The notes under the pieces are model-generated. The model searched no databases, had not been told where the DNA came from, and was given only the letters and a program-made list of their open reading frames with translations. A DNA stretch of 64,000 nt from Maricaulis sp036231565 (GTDB lineage Bacteria; Pseudomonadota; Alphaproteobacteria; Caulobacterales; Maricaulaceae): the NCBI GenBank assembly GCA_036231565.1, contig JAZAHA010000055.1, positions 1 through 64,000 on the forward strand. Reading direction: 5' to 3'. Below, piece by piece: positions 51,992-60,919 of this stretch (within the stretch, counting starts at the first letter, position 1; each line of letters opens with the position of its first letter). The position numbers and the translations under genes are program-made.

Positions 51992-53169
51992 GCTTGTCCG
52001 GCGGGCGGCGCCATTTCCACCCGGTTGCGGCCGTTTGACTTGGCGGCGTAGAGCGCCGTGTCGGCAGCCCGGAACAACCGCTCCACATCGGCTGCGTCCC
52101 GGCAAACCGCGCGGGCGCACCCGGCCGAAACCGTGATCGGTACGTGCAGTCCCTCGACACGGGCCGGCGCCGCCTCGACCGCCGAGCGCAGGCGCCCGGC
52201 CAGGGGTTCGAGGGCCTCGCTGTCGCGTTCGTCGACGATGATCGCGAATTCCTCGCCGCCAATACGGGCCAGCACATCACGGCGGCGCGAGACCGAACGG
52301 GCGATTGTGGCAAGATGCTGCAGAACCCGGTCGCCGATATCATGGCCGTGCGTGTCATTGACCAGCTTGAACCGGTCGATATCGAACAGGATCATTGCGA
52401 TCTGGCGATCCGGTGCGCTCGCCGTTGCCAGCCGCCGCACGATCTCGCGGTCGAAGGCGCGGCGATTGGCCAGGCCGGTCAGCGGATCGGTCAGCGCCAT
52501 TTCGCTCAGCCGGGCCTGGGAATATCCGGCGCTCAACAGCAGATAGCCGAAGATCGTCGTCGTCTCGAAGGCGATCAGTGTCATCACGGCGACCGGCAGG
52601 AGCGGGTTGTCGCCGTCATAGACATTCTGGACTGCCCCGCCGTTTGCCAGCTGCAGACCGAACAGGGCGGCCGAGACCAGGATCGTGGCGACCATCGCCG
52701 CGCCCAGCACCACGGCGCCGGCCGGTCCGTCGCGCCGGGCGATGGTCCACAAGCGGGTGAGGCTGAGCATGTTCGTCACGATCAGGATGCTCGCGAGGGT
52801 CATGACGCGGCCGATGACATTCGTGTCGACCAGGCAGAACCAGCCATAGCCCAAGGCCATGATGCCGATGAGACCGGCATAGACGTATGGTTTGAACGGG
52901 CGTTCGGCAAAGGAGGCGGTTCCGAACAGCATCAGGACATGGCCGGAACTGACCATCATGTTCATGAAGAAGAGAAAGACAGGGTCGGTGTCCGGTCCGA
53001 CATTGAAGGCGGCCGACAGGAAAAGGCCGACGGTCTGGACGCTCAGCCCGATACACCAGAACTTTGCGCCCTCGCTCGTGCGGTGGATGCGCCAGTTCAC
53101 GAAATGCAGCAGGATCCCGATCGTCAGGATGAGCGCAAGGGCGCTGACAAGCGATCGGGTGTCGAGCAT
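51988..53169 (-). CDS. Diguanylate cyclase with N-terminal membrane sensor
   Basis: A 393-residue c-di-GMP synthase. Residues 1-215 contain six or seven membrane helices of a 7TM-like sensor. Residues about 222-385 are a GGDEF domain: LTDPLTGLANRRAFD, the substrate-binding FDIDRFKLVNDTHGH, and the active GGEEF at 304-308. The inhibitory I-site RxxD (R295-R-R-D298) is intact five residues before, so product inhibition is expected. The signal sensed is unknown. Confidence 0.92.
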   Translation of the reverse strand: MLDTRSLVSALALILTIGILLHFVNWRIHRTSEGAKFWCIGLSVQTVGLFLSAAFNVGPDTDPVFLFFMNMMVSSGHVLMLFGTASFAERPFKPYVYAGLIGIMALGYGWFCLVDTNVIGRVMTLASILIVTNMLSLTRLWTIARRDGPAGAVVLGAAMVATILVSAALFGLQLANGGAVQNVYDGDNPLLPVAVMTLIAFETTTIFGYLLLSAGYSQARLSEMALTDPLTGLANRRAFDREIVRRLATASAPDRQIAMILFDIDRFKLVNDTHGHDIGDRVLQHLATIARSVSRRRDVLARIGGEEFAIIVDERDSEALEPLAGRLRSAVEAAPARVEGLHVPITVSAGCARAVCRDAADVERLFRAADTALYAAKSNGRNRVEMAPPAGQA

Positions 53170-53265
53170 GTCCTGTCCTCATCACAGCGTTAACGATCCG
53201 GCCGCAGTCTTTGCAGCGCGGTGCGGTGGGGGCAAGGCCCGAGCGCTGCAATCTCAGGATTTTGT

Positions 53266-53970
53266 TCAGATTTTATGCGCGTCAGCAGGGCAAAGGCAGG
53301 CAAAGCTGTTGGCCAGTTTTCCTTCGGTTGCCGTGTAGTCGAAGGTGATTTCGGCGCCAGCCGGAAGGTCATGGCGCGCGACAAGCACGGGCCGCCCGTC
53401 CGGCCGGTAGATAAGCTCGCAGCTCGGCTCGCAGGCATGGTTCACGAAATGACCGTAGCCGGTCGGTTCGACATGCCGCCCGTTGGACGTCCTGAAGGAG
53501 TAGGGGGTCTGCACCGCGCTGAACGGGCCCCGGATGGGCAGGACTTCGGCGCCTTTGGCCAGCGGCGCGATCGCGACTGTTCCCCAGCCATGCGTGGGGC
53601 TCGGGTCGAGCCGGACGGCGGTCGCTTCCTCCAGGACGTAGGCCGCGCGCGCGTGGCCTTCGCCAGGCGGCTTCTGGTCCAGCGTGCCGATATAGCCGGC
53701 ATCGATATCCGGGGTTTCCGCCCGCACGCGAAGCGTCTCGACCGGCTGGCGGTCGCGGCGGCCAAGATCGAGCTCCAGTTCCGCGCCGTTGACCCGTCCG
53801 GAAACAGCGATCGGGACGGCGTCGGAACGGCCCGGTGTCAGGCGCAGGACCTCGCCGTCCCACCGGTCGCCATGAGCAAGCAGGTGGAATCGGTCGAACC
53901 GGCGCTTGCCGTCGACATCGACAAAGAAGCCGAGCATGTGGCGTTCGCGGCTGGCAGGGGCGTCCTGCAC
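53266..53970 (-). CDS. SET domain-containing protein
   Basis: A 234-residue protein with a SET methyltransferase-like domain in its C-terminal half: GWGTVAIAPLAKGAEVL (about residue 115), then GHFVNHACEPSCELIY, the pseudoknot N-H motif, ARHDLPAGAEITFDYTATEG with the catalytic Tyr, and a post-SET-like CLCPADAHKI. The N-terminal 100 residues are unassigned. The start is a GTG at 53970 behind GGGGAG. It would use S-adenosylmethionine to methylate a lysine; the bacterial target is unknown. Confidence 0.82.
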   Translation of the reverse strand: MQDAPASRERHMLGFFVDVDGKRRFDRFHLLAHGDRWDGEVLRLTPGRSDAVPIAVSGRVNGAELELDLGRRDRQPVETLRVRAETPDIDAGYIGTLDQKPPGEGHARAAYVLEEATAVRLDPSPTHGWGTVAIAPLAKGAEVLPIRGPFSAVQTPYSFRTSNGRHVEPTGYGHFVNHACEPSCELIYRPDGRPVLVARHDLPAGAEITFDYTATEGKLANSFACLCPADAHKI

Positions 53971-54089
53971 GGCAATCTCCCCGTCTCAAGACAATGTGCG
54001 GTCGAGGCTAGCGGGGATACGCTGCAGCGCAAGAAAAACCCAGGGTTTGCGTAAACGCCGGCTCACTCCGGGCGGGAATGCGGGGTGTA

Positions 54090-55967
54090 TCAGGCGTCGG
54101 CCTTTTGCGGCGCGTCGCTGCGCACCAGCACATTGCGGCCCGGGGCCGGACAGATCGGTTTCAGCTTGCCGTCACCGGGCGTTCTCGCCGGCACGTCCTC
54201 ACCGGACCGCTCATAGAGCCAGTCACGCCAGTCTGCCCACCAGGAGCCGGGGTGCTCCTTCGCGCCCTTGACCCAGGCTTCAACGGTGTTGGGCAGTTTG
54301 TCATTGGTCCAGTGCTGATACTTGCCGGCGGCCGGATGGTTGATCACGCCGGCGATATGCCCCGACCCTGCCAGCAGGAAGCGGACAGGCCCGCCGAACC
54401 GCTTGGCACCGCGATAGACGGACGGGTAGGGCGCGATATGATCCTCGCGCGAGGCCTGCATATAGACCGGCGTCTTCACCGCGCCGAGATCGAGCCTGTG
54501 CCCGTCGAGGTTCAGCTCGCCGCGCGACAGCCGGTTGTTGCGGTAGAGATTGTCCAGGTACCACAGGTGCAGCGCCTTGGGCATGCGGGTCTGATCGGAA
54601 TTCCAGTACAGGAGATCGAAAGCCTGGGGCTGGCGTCCGAGCAAGTAGTTGTTGACGACGAAGGACCAGATCAGATCGTTCGAGCGCAGCAGGTTGAACG
54701 TGTCGGCCATGGAGCGCCCGTCCAGCACGCCGCCCTGGGCATCCATGATGCGCTCGATCTCCTTGAGCCAGTATTCGTCGATGAACAGCAGAAGATCGCC
54801 AGCCTGTTCGAAATCCGTCTGGGCGGCGAAGAAGGTCGCCGATGCGACCCGGTCGGCCTGGCCTTCAGCTTCCAGCCATGCAAGGGCGCACGCCAGCAAA
54901 GTGCCGCCGACGCAATAGCCCACCGCGTTGACCGATGTTTCGCCCGTAGCCGCCTCGATCGCGTGCAGCGCCGCGAACAGGCCTTCATGCATGTAGTCGG
55001 CGAAAGTCTTGTCCTTGAGTTCCGGTCCCGGATTGACCCAGGAAATCAGGAAAACCGTGAAGCCCTGCTCGGTGAGCCAGCGGATCATCGAGTTCTTTTC
55101 GCGCAAGTCCATGATGTAGAACTTGTTGATCCAGGGCGGTGCGATCAGCAGCGGCCGCTGCTTCACCGTCTCCGTCGCCGGGGTGTACTGGATCAGTTCC
55201 ATCACATCGTTCTGGAAGATCACCTGGCCGGGCGTTGTCGCCAGGTCCTTGCCGACCTGGAAGCCGGCAGTGTCGGTCTGGCGCAGGGCCAAACGTCCGT
55301 GACCGGCCTCCAGATCGCTCATCAGATTCTGCAGGCCGCGCGTCAGGTTCTCGCCGCGCGAAGCCATGGTTTCGCGGATCACATCCGGATTGGTCAGGGC
55401 AAAATTGGTGGGGGAAAGCGCGTCCGTCATCTGCCGGGTCAGGAATTCCACCTTGCGCCGGGTGCGCTCGTCGACACCGTCGACATTGCGCACCAGGCCC
55501 ATCAGGAAATGCTGGTTGAGCAGGTAGGACTGCTTGATGGCGTCAAACACCGGATTGGCAGACCAGTCCTCGCTCTTCCAGCGCTTGTCTCCCTGCTCCG
55601 GCTCGATGACCGGTATGGTGCCGCCGTCCCCTCCGCCGGCCATGAAACGTTTGGTCGTGTTCGACCACAGATCGAGATAGCCCTTCATCAGGTCGGCCTG
55701 GGCCTGCATCATCAGCTCGGGCTGGTGCACGATGTGATTCCAGACCTCGCTGAATTCGGGGGCCGCGTTGAACGGGTCCGCCTTGGGCAGGACGGCGTCG
55801 CCTTGCAGCGCCTTCTGGACCACTTCGGACATCAGTTTCTGCGACTTCAGCGAAGCCTGCATGAGATTGCGCGATACTTCATCAAGCGCCTCCCATTCCG
55901 CTGCGGTCATGCCGGCCCAGGGATTGGAGTCGCGGTCTTGCGCGTCGTTTTCCGTCTTGCCCGGCAT
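54090..55967 (-). CDS. phaC: Class I polyhydroxyalkanoate synthase
   Basis: A 625-residue enzyme that polymerises 3-hydroxyacyl-CoA into storage granules. The alpha/beta-hydrolase core has the lipase-like box G-Y-C-V-G-G with the nucleophile Cys352. TPATETVKQRPLLIAPPWINKFYIMDL, and SGHIAGVINHPA with the catalytic His near residue 540, are class I signatures. Length is right for class I. No phaA, phaB or phasin gene is nearby. Confidence 0.95.
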   Translation of the reverse strand: MPGKTENDAQDRDSNPWAGMTAAEWEALDEVSRNLMQASLKSQKLMSEVVQKALQGDAVLPKADPFNAAPEFSEVWNHIVHQPELMMQAQADLMKGYLDLWSNTTKRFMAGGGDGGTIPVIEPEQGDKRWKSEDWSANPVFDAIKQSYLLNQHFLMGLVRNVDGVDERTRRKVEFLTRQMTDALSPTNFALTNPDVIRETMASRGENLTRGLQNLMSDLEAGHGRLALRQTDTAGFQVGKDLATTPGQVIFQNDVMELIQYTPATETVKQRPLLIAPPWINKFYIMDLREKNSMIRWLTEQGFTVFLISWVNPGPELKDKTFADYMHEGLFAALHAIEAATGETSVNAVGYCVGGTLLACALAWLEAEGQADRVASATFFAAQTDFEQAGDLLLFIDEYWLKEIERIMDAQGGVLDGRSMADTFNLLRSNDLIWSFVVNNYLLGRQPQAFDLLYWNSDQTRMPKALHLWYLDNLYRNNRLSRGELNLDGHRLDLGAVKTPVYMQASREDHIAPYPSVYRGAKRFGGPVRFLLAGSGHIAGVINHPAAGKYQHWTNDKLPNTVEAWVKGAKEHPGSWWADWRDWLYERSGEDVPARTPGDGKLKPICPAPGRNVLVRSDAPQKADA

Positions 55968-56050
55968 CGATTGTCCTTGTCTTCGGCAGGTGACTCTGAC
56001 ACCGATCAGCGTATAGAAAGCGCGTCGCGCGTCCAGCGCGAGGAGTTGTC

Positions 56051-56389
56051 ATGCATCGCTTTGTCACGACCGCGGGCCTTGCCGCCCTCCTGGGAGGCTG
56101 CGCAGCGGTCGATATGCCCGATCTGGAAGCCACCCATCCCGACTGGGTCGAGGAGCGGCTGGAAGCCGGTGTGGAAGATCGTACCGCACCGCGTACCGTG
56201 CCCGAGCGCACGCTGCCGCGCGGTGAAGGCGAGGAAATGGACGCCCAGGCGCGCCGGTTGCTGGAACGCCGCGATGCGCTGAATGCCGAAGCCGAGGACC
56301 GCGAAGGGCAGGACACACCGTCCAGCGCGTCCGATTTCGTGAATGAGGGACAGGCGCGCACAACACCGCCACAGAACCCGCAACGCTGA
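56051..56389 (+). CDS. Small hypothetical lipoprotein
   Basis: A 112-residue protein with a lipobox, L-L-G-G-C, near residue 17. The mature part is acidic and probably disordered (DLEATHPDWVEERLEAG, many Glu/Arg, a TPPQNPQR end). Divergent from phaC by 83 bp. No domain recognised. Confidence 0.7.
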   Translation: MHRFVTTAGLAALLGGCAAVDMPDLEATHPDWVEERLEAGVEDRTAPRTVPERTLPRGEGEEMDAQARRLLERRDALNAEAEDREGQDTPSSASDFVNEGQARTTPPQNPQR

Positions 56390-56436
56390 ACTCAATGTGT
56401 GCCCGGCGTGTGCCGGGCGATGACCGGAGACCAAGA

Positions 56437-57393
56437 ATGAGCGATACCCGTGCCCTGACAAATCTGGCGCTGCAGGCCGTGCGTGCAGCCGAGGCTGCGG
56501 CCGTTGCGGCTTCCGACTGGATCGGCCGCGGCGAGAAGGAATCCGCCGACCAGGCCGCCGTCGATGCCCTGCGCAACGGCCTCAACGCCATGCCGATGAA
56601 GGGCCGGATCGTGATCGGCGAAGGCGAGCGCGACGAAGCGCCCATGCTTTATATCGGCGAAGAGGTCGGGACCGGCGAAGGTCCGGAGATCGATATCGCG
56701 CTCGACCCGCTTGAAGGGACCTCGCTGACCGCCAAGGGCCAGGCCAATGCGCTGGCCGTGGTCTCCTTTGCGCTGCGCGGCGGCCTGCTGCACGCGCCGG
56801 ACACCTATATGGACAAGATCGCCGTCGGTCCGGGCCTGCCCACCGGCGTTATCGACCTGGATGCCAGCGCGGCGGAGAATGTGAAGAACCTGGCCAAGGC
56901 CAAGGGCGTCGCTCCGTCAGACATCACCGTCTGCGTTCTGGAACGCGAGCGTCATCAGCACATCATCGACGGTGTGAAGTCGGTCGGTGGCCGTGTGCGC
57001 CTGATCCCGGACGGCGATGTCGCCGGCGCCATGGGCGCGGCAGGGCTCGGCGTCGGTGTCGACATGTATATCGGTCAGGGCGGCGCGCCCGAAGGCGTTC
57101 TGGCGGCCTCGGCCCTGCGCTGTATCGGCGGTCAGATGCAGGCCCGCCTGTTCTTCCGCAATGATGACGAACGCGCCCGGGCGGCGCGTGTCGGCGTGAC
57201 CGATCTCGACCGCAAGTATGATGTTTCCGAACTGGCTGCCAGCCACTGCCTCTTCGTCGCCACGGGCGTTACCGATGGCGACCTGGTCGACGGTGTCCGC
57301 ACCTCGGGCGGGCGTGTCCACACGCATACGCTGCTGCTCGATTCGGCCGATCATTCGGTGCGGCGCATCCGGTCGGCCCGGCCGCTGGGCTAG
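56437..57393 (+). CDS. glpX: Class II fructose-1,6-bisphosphatase
   Basis: A 318-residue gluconeogenic enzyme that hydrolyses fructose-1,6-bisphosphate. It carries the GlpX signatures KGRIVIGEGERDEAPMLYIGE and the metal-binding IDIALDPLEGTSLTAKG. Length and the GVDMYIGQGGAPEGVLAASALRCIGG segment are typical. Followed 12 bp later by recJ on the same strand. Confidence 0.95.
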   Translation: MSDTRALTNLALQAVRAAEAAAVAASDWIGRGEKESADQAAVDALRNGLNAMPMKGRIVIGEGERDEAPMLYIGEEVGTGEGPEIDIALDPLEGTSLTAKGQANALAVVSFALRGGLLHAPDTYMDKIAVGPGLPTGVIDLDASAAENVKNLAKAKGVAPSDITVCVLERERHQHIIDGVKSVGGRVRLIPDGDVAGAMGAAGLGVGVDMYIGQGGAPEGVLAASALRCIGGQMQARLFFRNDDERARAARVGVTDLDRKYDVSELAASHCLFVATGVTDGDLVDGVRTSGGRVHTHTLLLDSADHSVRRIRSARPLG

Positions 57394-57405
57394 CACGGAC
57401 AGAGG

Positions 57406-59211
57406 ATGGTCACGGACGTAACGACACGGCACACAGACGCCCTTCTGGGGGTGGAGCACTCGCTGAGCGGGCGCAAATGGCGCCTGCGCGAGGCCGACGA
57501 AACGGCCGTGACCACCATTGCCCGTCAGCACGGCCTGCCCGACGCTCTGGCGCGGGTCATCGCCGCACGCGGCGTGCCGCCGGAGACAGCGGGACTGTAT
57601 CTGTCGCCGCGTCTGCGCGACGTGTTTCCCGACCCGTCGGCGCTCGCCGACATGGACAAGGCTGCCGCGCTGATCTGGGACGCCGTCGAGGCCGGCCGGC
57701 GCATCGCGGTCTTTGCCGACTATGACGTCGACGGTGCAACGTCTGCCGCCCAGCTGGTGCGCTGGCTGCGCCATGTGGGCCAGGACGCCGATATCTACAT
57801 TCCCGACCGGATCGAGGAAGGCTACGGACCGTCGGCAAAGGCTTTCGAGACCTTGCGCGAACGCGGCGCCGAACTCGTGGTGACGCTGGACTGCGGCGCC
57901 GCGGCGCATGAAGCCCTGCGGCACGGGGCGGGGATCGGGCTCGATATCGTCGTCATCGACCATCACCTGATGGATGACGATTTCCCGCCGGCTGCGGCAC
58001 TCGTCAATCCCAATCGTCCCGACGATACCTCCGGATGCGGTCATCTGGCCGCGGCCGGGGTGACTTTCGTCCTGCTGGCGGCGCTCAATCGCGAGGGCCG
58101 GCGGCGCGGCGCATTCGGCGAGACCGGCGAGCCGGACATCATGCAATGGATGGATCTCGCTGCGCTCGGCACGATCTGCGATGTCGTGGCCCTGGAGGGG
58201 CTGAACCGGGCGCTGGTGGCCCAGGGGCTGCGTGTGATGAGCCAGTGGCTTCAGCCGGGCATCAAGGCCCTTGCCGCCGCGGCCGGTATCGACGGCGAAG
58301 CCAGCGTCTATCACGCCGGTTTCCTGATCGGACCGCGAATCAATGCCGGGGGCCGGGTCGGCCGTTCCGATCTGGGCGCACACTTGCTGACCACGGACGA
58401 TCCCGCGAAAGCCGCGCGTATCGCTGCCGAGCTCGACGCGCTCAATGCCGAGCGCCGCACGATCGAGGCGGCGGTGCAGGATGAGGCCCTGGCCCAGCTG
58501 GAGCGACAGGGCGCCGGCCGGGCTGTGCTGGTTGCGTCGGGCGAGGGCTGGCATCCCGGCGTGATCGGCGTTGTCGCCGGCCGCCTGAAGGACCGGTTCT
58601 CCAAACCCGTCATCGTCATCGGTATCGACCGCCAGGGCGAGGTCGCGATCGGCAAGGGATCCGGGCGCTCCGTGCCGGGCGTCAATCTCGGCGGCGCCAT
58701 CGCCGCGGCGCGCCATGAAGGGCTGCTGCTGGCCGGGGGTGGCCATGCCATGGCCGGCGGCCTGACGGTGGAAGCCGACCGGATCAATGCGCTGGTCGCC
58801 TACCTGGACGAGCGTCTCGCGCCGGAGCTGGCAGAGGCCGGCGACGCCATGGCGCTCAAGGTCGATGGCGTGCTGGCTGCGTCAGGCGTGACCGTCGAGC
58901 TTGCGGAGATGCTGGAGCGCGCCGGTCCCTTCGGTCAGGGCAATCCGGAACCGCGTTTCGCGCTGTCCCGGGTCCGGGTGAGCTTCGCCAAGCGAGTCGG
59001 CACCGACCATGTCCGCTTCTCGCTGCAGGATCTCAGTGGCGCGAGCGTGCAGGGGATCAGTTTCCGCACCGCCGACACCCCGCTCGGAGAGGCGCTGCTC
59101 AGCGCGGGCGAGGGGCTCTGGCATGCGGTCGGCCGGGTGAAGTGCGATGCCTGGCAGGGCCGCAAGCGGGTGCAGCTGCAACTGGACGACCTGGCAACTG
59201 CGCAAGACTGA
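57406..59211 (+). CDS. recJ: Single-stranded-DNA-specific exonuclease RecJ
   Basis: A 601-residue 5'-3' exonuclease of the RecF pathway and mismatch repair. DHH-superfamily motifs: FADYDVDGATSAAQLVRWL (about residues 104-122), VTLDCGAAAHEA, VIDHHLMDD and NPNRPDD. The second domain has GPRINAGGRVGRSDLG, and the DHHA1 end is HPGVIGVVAGRLKDRFSKPVIVIG with GGGHAMAGGLTVE. Complete. Confidence 0.95.
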   Translation: MVTDVTTRHTDALLGVEHSLSGRKWRLREADETAVTTIARQHGLPDALARVIAARGVPPETAGLYLSPRLRDVFPDPSALADMDKAAALIWDAVEAGRRIAVFADYDVDGATSAAQLVRWLRHVGQDADIYIPDRIEEGYGPSAKAFETLRERGAELVVTLDCGAAAHEALRHGAGIGLDIVVIDHHLMDDDFPPAAALVNPNRPDDTSGCGHLAAAGVTFVLLAALNREGRRRGAFGETGEPDIMQWMDLAALGTICDVVALEGLNRALVAQGLRVMSQWLQPGIKALAAAAGIDGEASVYHAGFLIGPRINAGGRVGRSDLGAHLLTTDDPAKAARIAAELDALNAERRTIEAAVQDEALAQLERQGAGRAVLVASGEGWHPGVIGVVAGRLKDRFSKPVIVIGIDRQGEVAIGKGSGRSVPGVNLGGAIAAARHEGLLLAGGGHAMAGGLTVEADRINALVAYLDERLAPELAEAGDAMALKVDGVLAASGVTVELAEMLERAGPFGQGNPEPRFALSRVRVSFAKRVGTDHVRFSLQDLSGASVQGISFRTADTPLGEALLSAGEGLWHAVGRVKCDAWQGRKRVQLQLDDLATAQD

Positions 59212-59277
59212 CGTTTTTGCGAAATTCCCGCTTGCAAGCCGTCTCAGGCTTTTCTATACGACGGCCCTCATCGCCGC

Positions 59278-59352
59278 GGGCCCTTCGTCTATCGGTTAGG
59301 ACGCCAGGTTTTCAACCTGGAAAGAGGGGTTCGATTCCCCTAGGGCCTGCCA
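59278..59352 (+). tRNA. tRNA-Glu(TTC)
   Basis: A 75-nt cloverleaf: acceptor GGGCCCT pairing with AGGGCCT (first pair G-U), anticodon arm CCAGG-TTTTCAA-CCTGG giving anticodon TTC, T-arm AGGGG-TTCGATT-CCCCT, discriminator G and encoded CCA. Confidence 0.95.
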
Positions 59353-59463
59353 CGCGATCTCCTCCTTCTCATGTGCAGGCGTGGTAGGATCGCTGGGTAT
59401 GCTGGCGGGGGTGGGGCAGGTTTGTCCCCTTGATCACGGATGCGATGTCGGGAGCGTGAGGCA

Positions 59464-59967
59464 ATGGCCCATCTTTCCACCAAGACCTATGGCAATGAGC
59501 GCGGCCTGTCCTGCTGCTCGCGGCAATGGGCGGCGGACAGCGATTGCAGCCTCCTGCACGGGTATTCCTTCGGCTTCCGCTTCGTGTTTGCCGCCGAACA
59601 GCTCGACAAGCGCGGCTGGGTGCTCGATTTCGGCAAGGGCGGTTTCGGCAAGATCCGTGACTGGCTGCACGACATGTTCGATCACTCGCTTCTCGTGGCA
59701 GAGGACGATCCGGAACGCCCGGCGCTGGAAGCGCTGGGTGAACGCGGCATTGCCCGTGTACGCGTCGTGCCGGGGACGAGCTGCGAGCGGATGGCCGAGA
59801 TGACCTTCCACAAGGCTGACGAGATCGTCCGTGAGGCCACGGGGGGGCGCTGCTGGGTGGAATCGGTGGAATGTTCCGAGCACGGCTCAAACAGCGCCAT
59901 CTACCGTTCGACCCGCGCCGTTGCGCGTCTCGCCGAAAGCGACCGGCTGCACGAAGAACTCGGCTGA
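59464..59967 (+). CDS. 6-carboxytetrahydropterin synthase (QueD)-like protein with altered metal site
   Basis: A 167-residue T-fold protein of the PTPS/QueD family. It has CSLLHGYSFGFRFVF (the family's CxxxHGH region), WVLDFGKGGFGKIRDWLHDMFDHSLLV (the conserved W/GMVxDFxxLK...LDH pattern) and SVECSEHGSNSAIY (the catalytic E region). The zinc ligands are changed: the usual HGH reads HGY, and the N-terminal His is replaced in the LSCCSRQWAADSD stretch. Enzymatic activity is therefore uncertain. Follows the tRNA-Glu; no other queuosine gene is nearby. Confidence 0.8.
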   Translation: MAHLSTKTYGNERGLSCCSRQWAADSDCSLLHGYSFGFRFVFAAEQLDKRGWVLDFGKGGFGKIRDWLHDMFDHSLLVAEDDPERPALEALGERGIARVRVVPGTSCERMAEMTFHKADEIVREATGGRCWVESVECSEHGSNSAIYRSTRAVARLAESDRLHEELG

Positions 59968-60304
59968 GACGCCGGGAAAGTTTCGAGTTTTCCACGATTT
60001 TCTGACACCGCCGATCGCCGGATCGGCGGTTTTTGCGCGTGGCGCGAATTCCCGAACCGGATTCACGCGATGATACTCGCCTCTCAGGAGAAAAATGAAC
60101 CTTACGAGAAAGACAGAAAATCCGCATCAGGTTGTGATTGAAAATCAATTCAGCCCCAACATATTGTGTTAATCGCGTTGCGAACCGCTCGCAGTGACTA
60201 GATATCGAAGTCTCGAAACGCAACCGGTTGGCCGATTCGTCTTCTCTTCAGTCATGAATTTGTGTACAAATCTTCACTCGAGGGTTGTTTAAGCGAGCGA
60301 TATC
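59968..60304. other. Intergenic region upstream of the double-CSD gene
   Basis: A 337-bp gene-free stretch. It contains the terminator of the upstream gene (60008-60034) and then an AT-richer segment at about 60070-60300. This is the likely promoter and long 5' leader of the cold-shock-type gene; such leaders often carry regulatory RNA structure. No ORF is supported. Confidence 0.55.
60008..60034 (+). terminator. Rho-independent terminator
   Basis: Perfect 9-bp stem CCGCCGATC (60008-60016) / GATCGGCGG (60021-60029), loop GCCG, followed by five T. It ends the QueD-like transcript. Confidence 0.9.
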
Positions 60305-60829
60305 ATGGTTCTGGCTCACGATGTTTTTGAAGACACCGAAGTGCTTCAACTGGAGGGCCGCGTTAAGTGGTACGATCCCGCGCGCGGGTACGGGTTCATT
60401 GACGCGGCTGATGGCGAGGGCGACATCCTGCTCCACGCCAGCTGCCTGCGCCGTTTCGGGCAGGGTCCGGCCCTGCCGAACGCCAGGGTGGTCTGCAAGG
60501 CTGTCCGTGGTGACAAGGGGCGTCAGGCCATTGAACTGGTCGAGATGAGTGGCGGCGACACGCAGGCCGAGGTGCGGCCGCGGCGTTTCCACCCCTATGC
60601 CGTTTCCAGTGCGCCCTTCTGCCAGGCCGTTGTGAAGTGGTTCGATCCGCTGCGGGGTTATGGTTTCGTCAATTGCGCGGAAGTGGAAGGCGATGTCTTC
60701 CTGCATGCCGCCACACTGCGCCGTGCGGGCCTGGAAGATGTTGCACCGGGCGATACGCTGGAAGTGCGCTGCCTCGAGGGGCCCAAGGGCGCTCTGGCCG
60801 CGGAAATCCGGCCTGCTGCGGGCGCTTGA
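60305..60829 (+). CDS. Double cold-shock-domain protein
   Basis: A 174-residue RNA/DNA-binding protein with two cold-shock domains, a form common in alphaproteobacteria. CSD1 has GRVKWYDPARGYGFID (RNP1) and GDILLHAS (RNP2), residues about 17-82. CSD2 has AVVKWFDPLRGYGFVN and GDVFLHAATLRR, residues about 105-170. A short linker joins them. The ATG at 60305 is weakly served by its ribosome site, which fits post-transcriptional control through the leader. Confidence 0.92.
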   Translation: MVLAHDVFEDTEVLQLEGRVKWYDPARGYGFIDAADGEGDILLHASCLRRFGQGPALPNARVVCKAVRGDKGRQAIELVEMSGGDTQAEVRPRRFHPYAVSSAPFCQAVVKWFDPLRGYGFVNCAEVEGDVFLHAATLRRAGLEDVAPGDTLEVRCLEGPKGALAAEIRPAAGA

Positions 60830-60919
60830 GCCGGGCAGGTCCCGTCCGGCTGTTGATGACGGGCTCGCGGCGTCTGTCCGGCGTTGCGCAACAGGCGGAC
60901 GCCCGCTAGCTTCCGGCAC

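Noticed and set aside
56401..56418. Hairpin GCCCGGC-GTGT-GCCGGGC between the small lipoprotein gene and glpX.
   Set aside because: No T-run and only a 7-bp stem; too weak to call a terminator, although it may affect mRNA.
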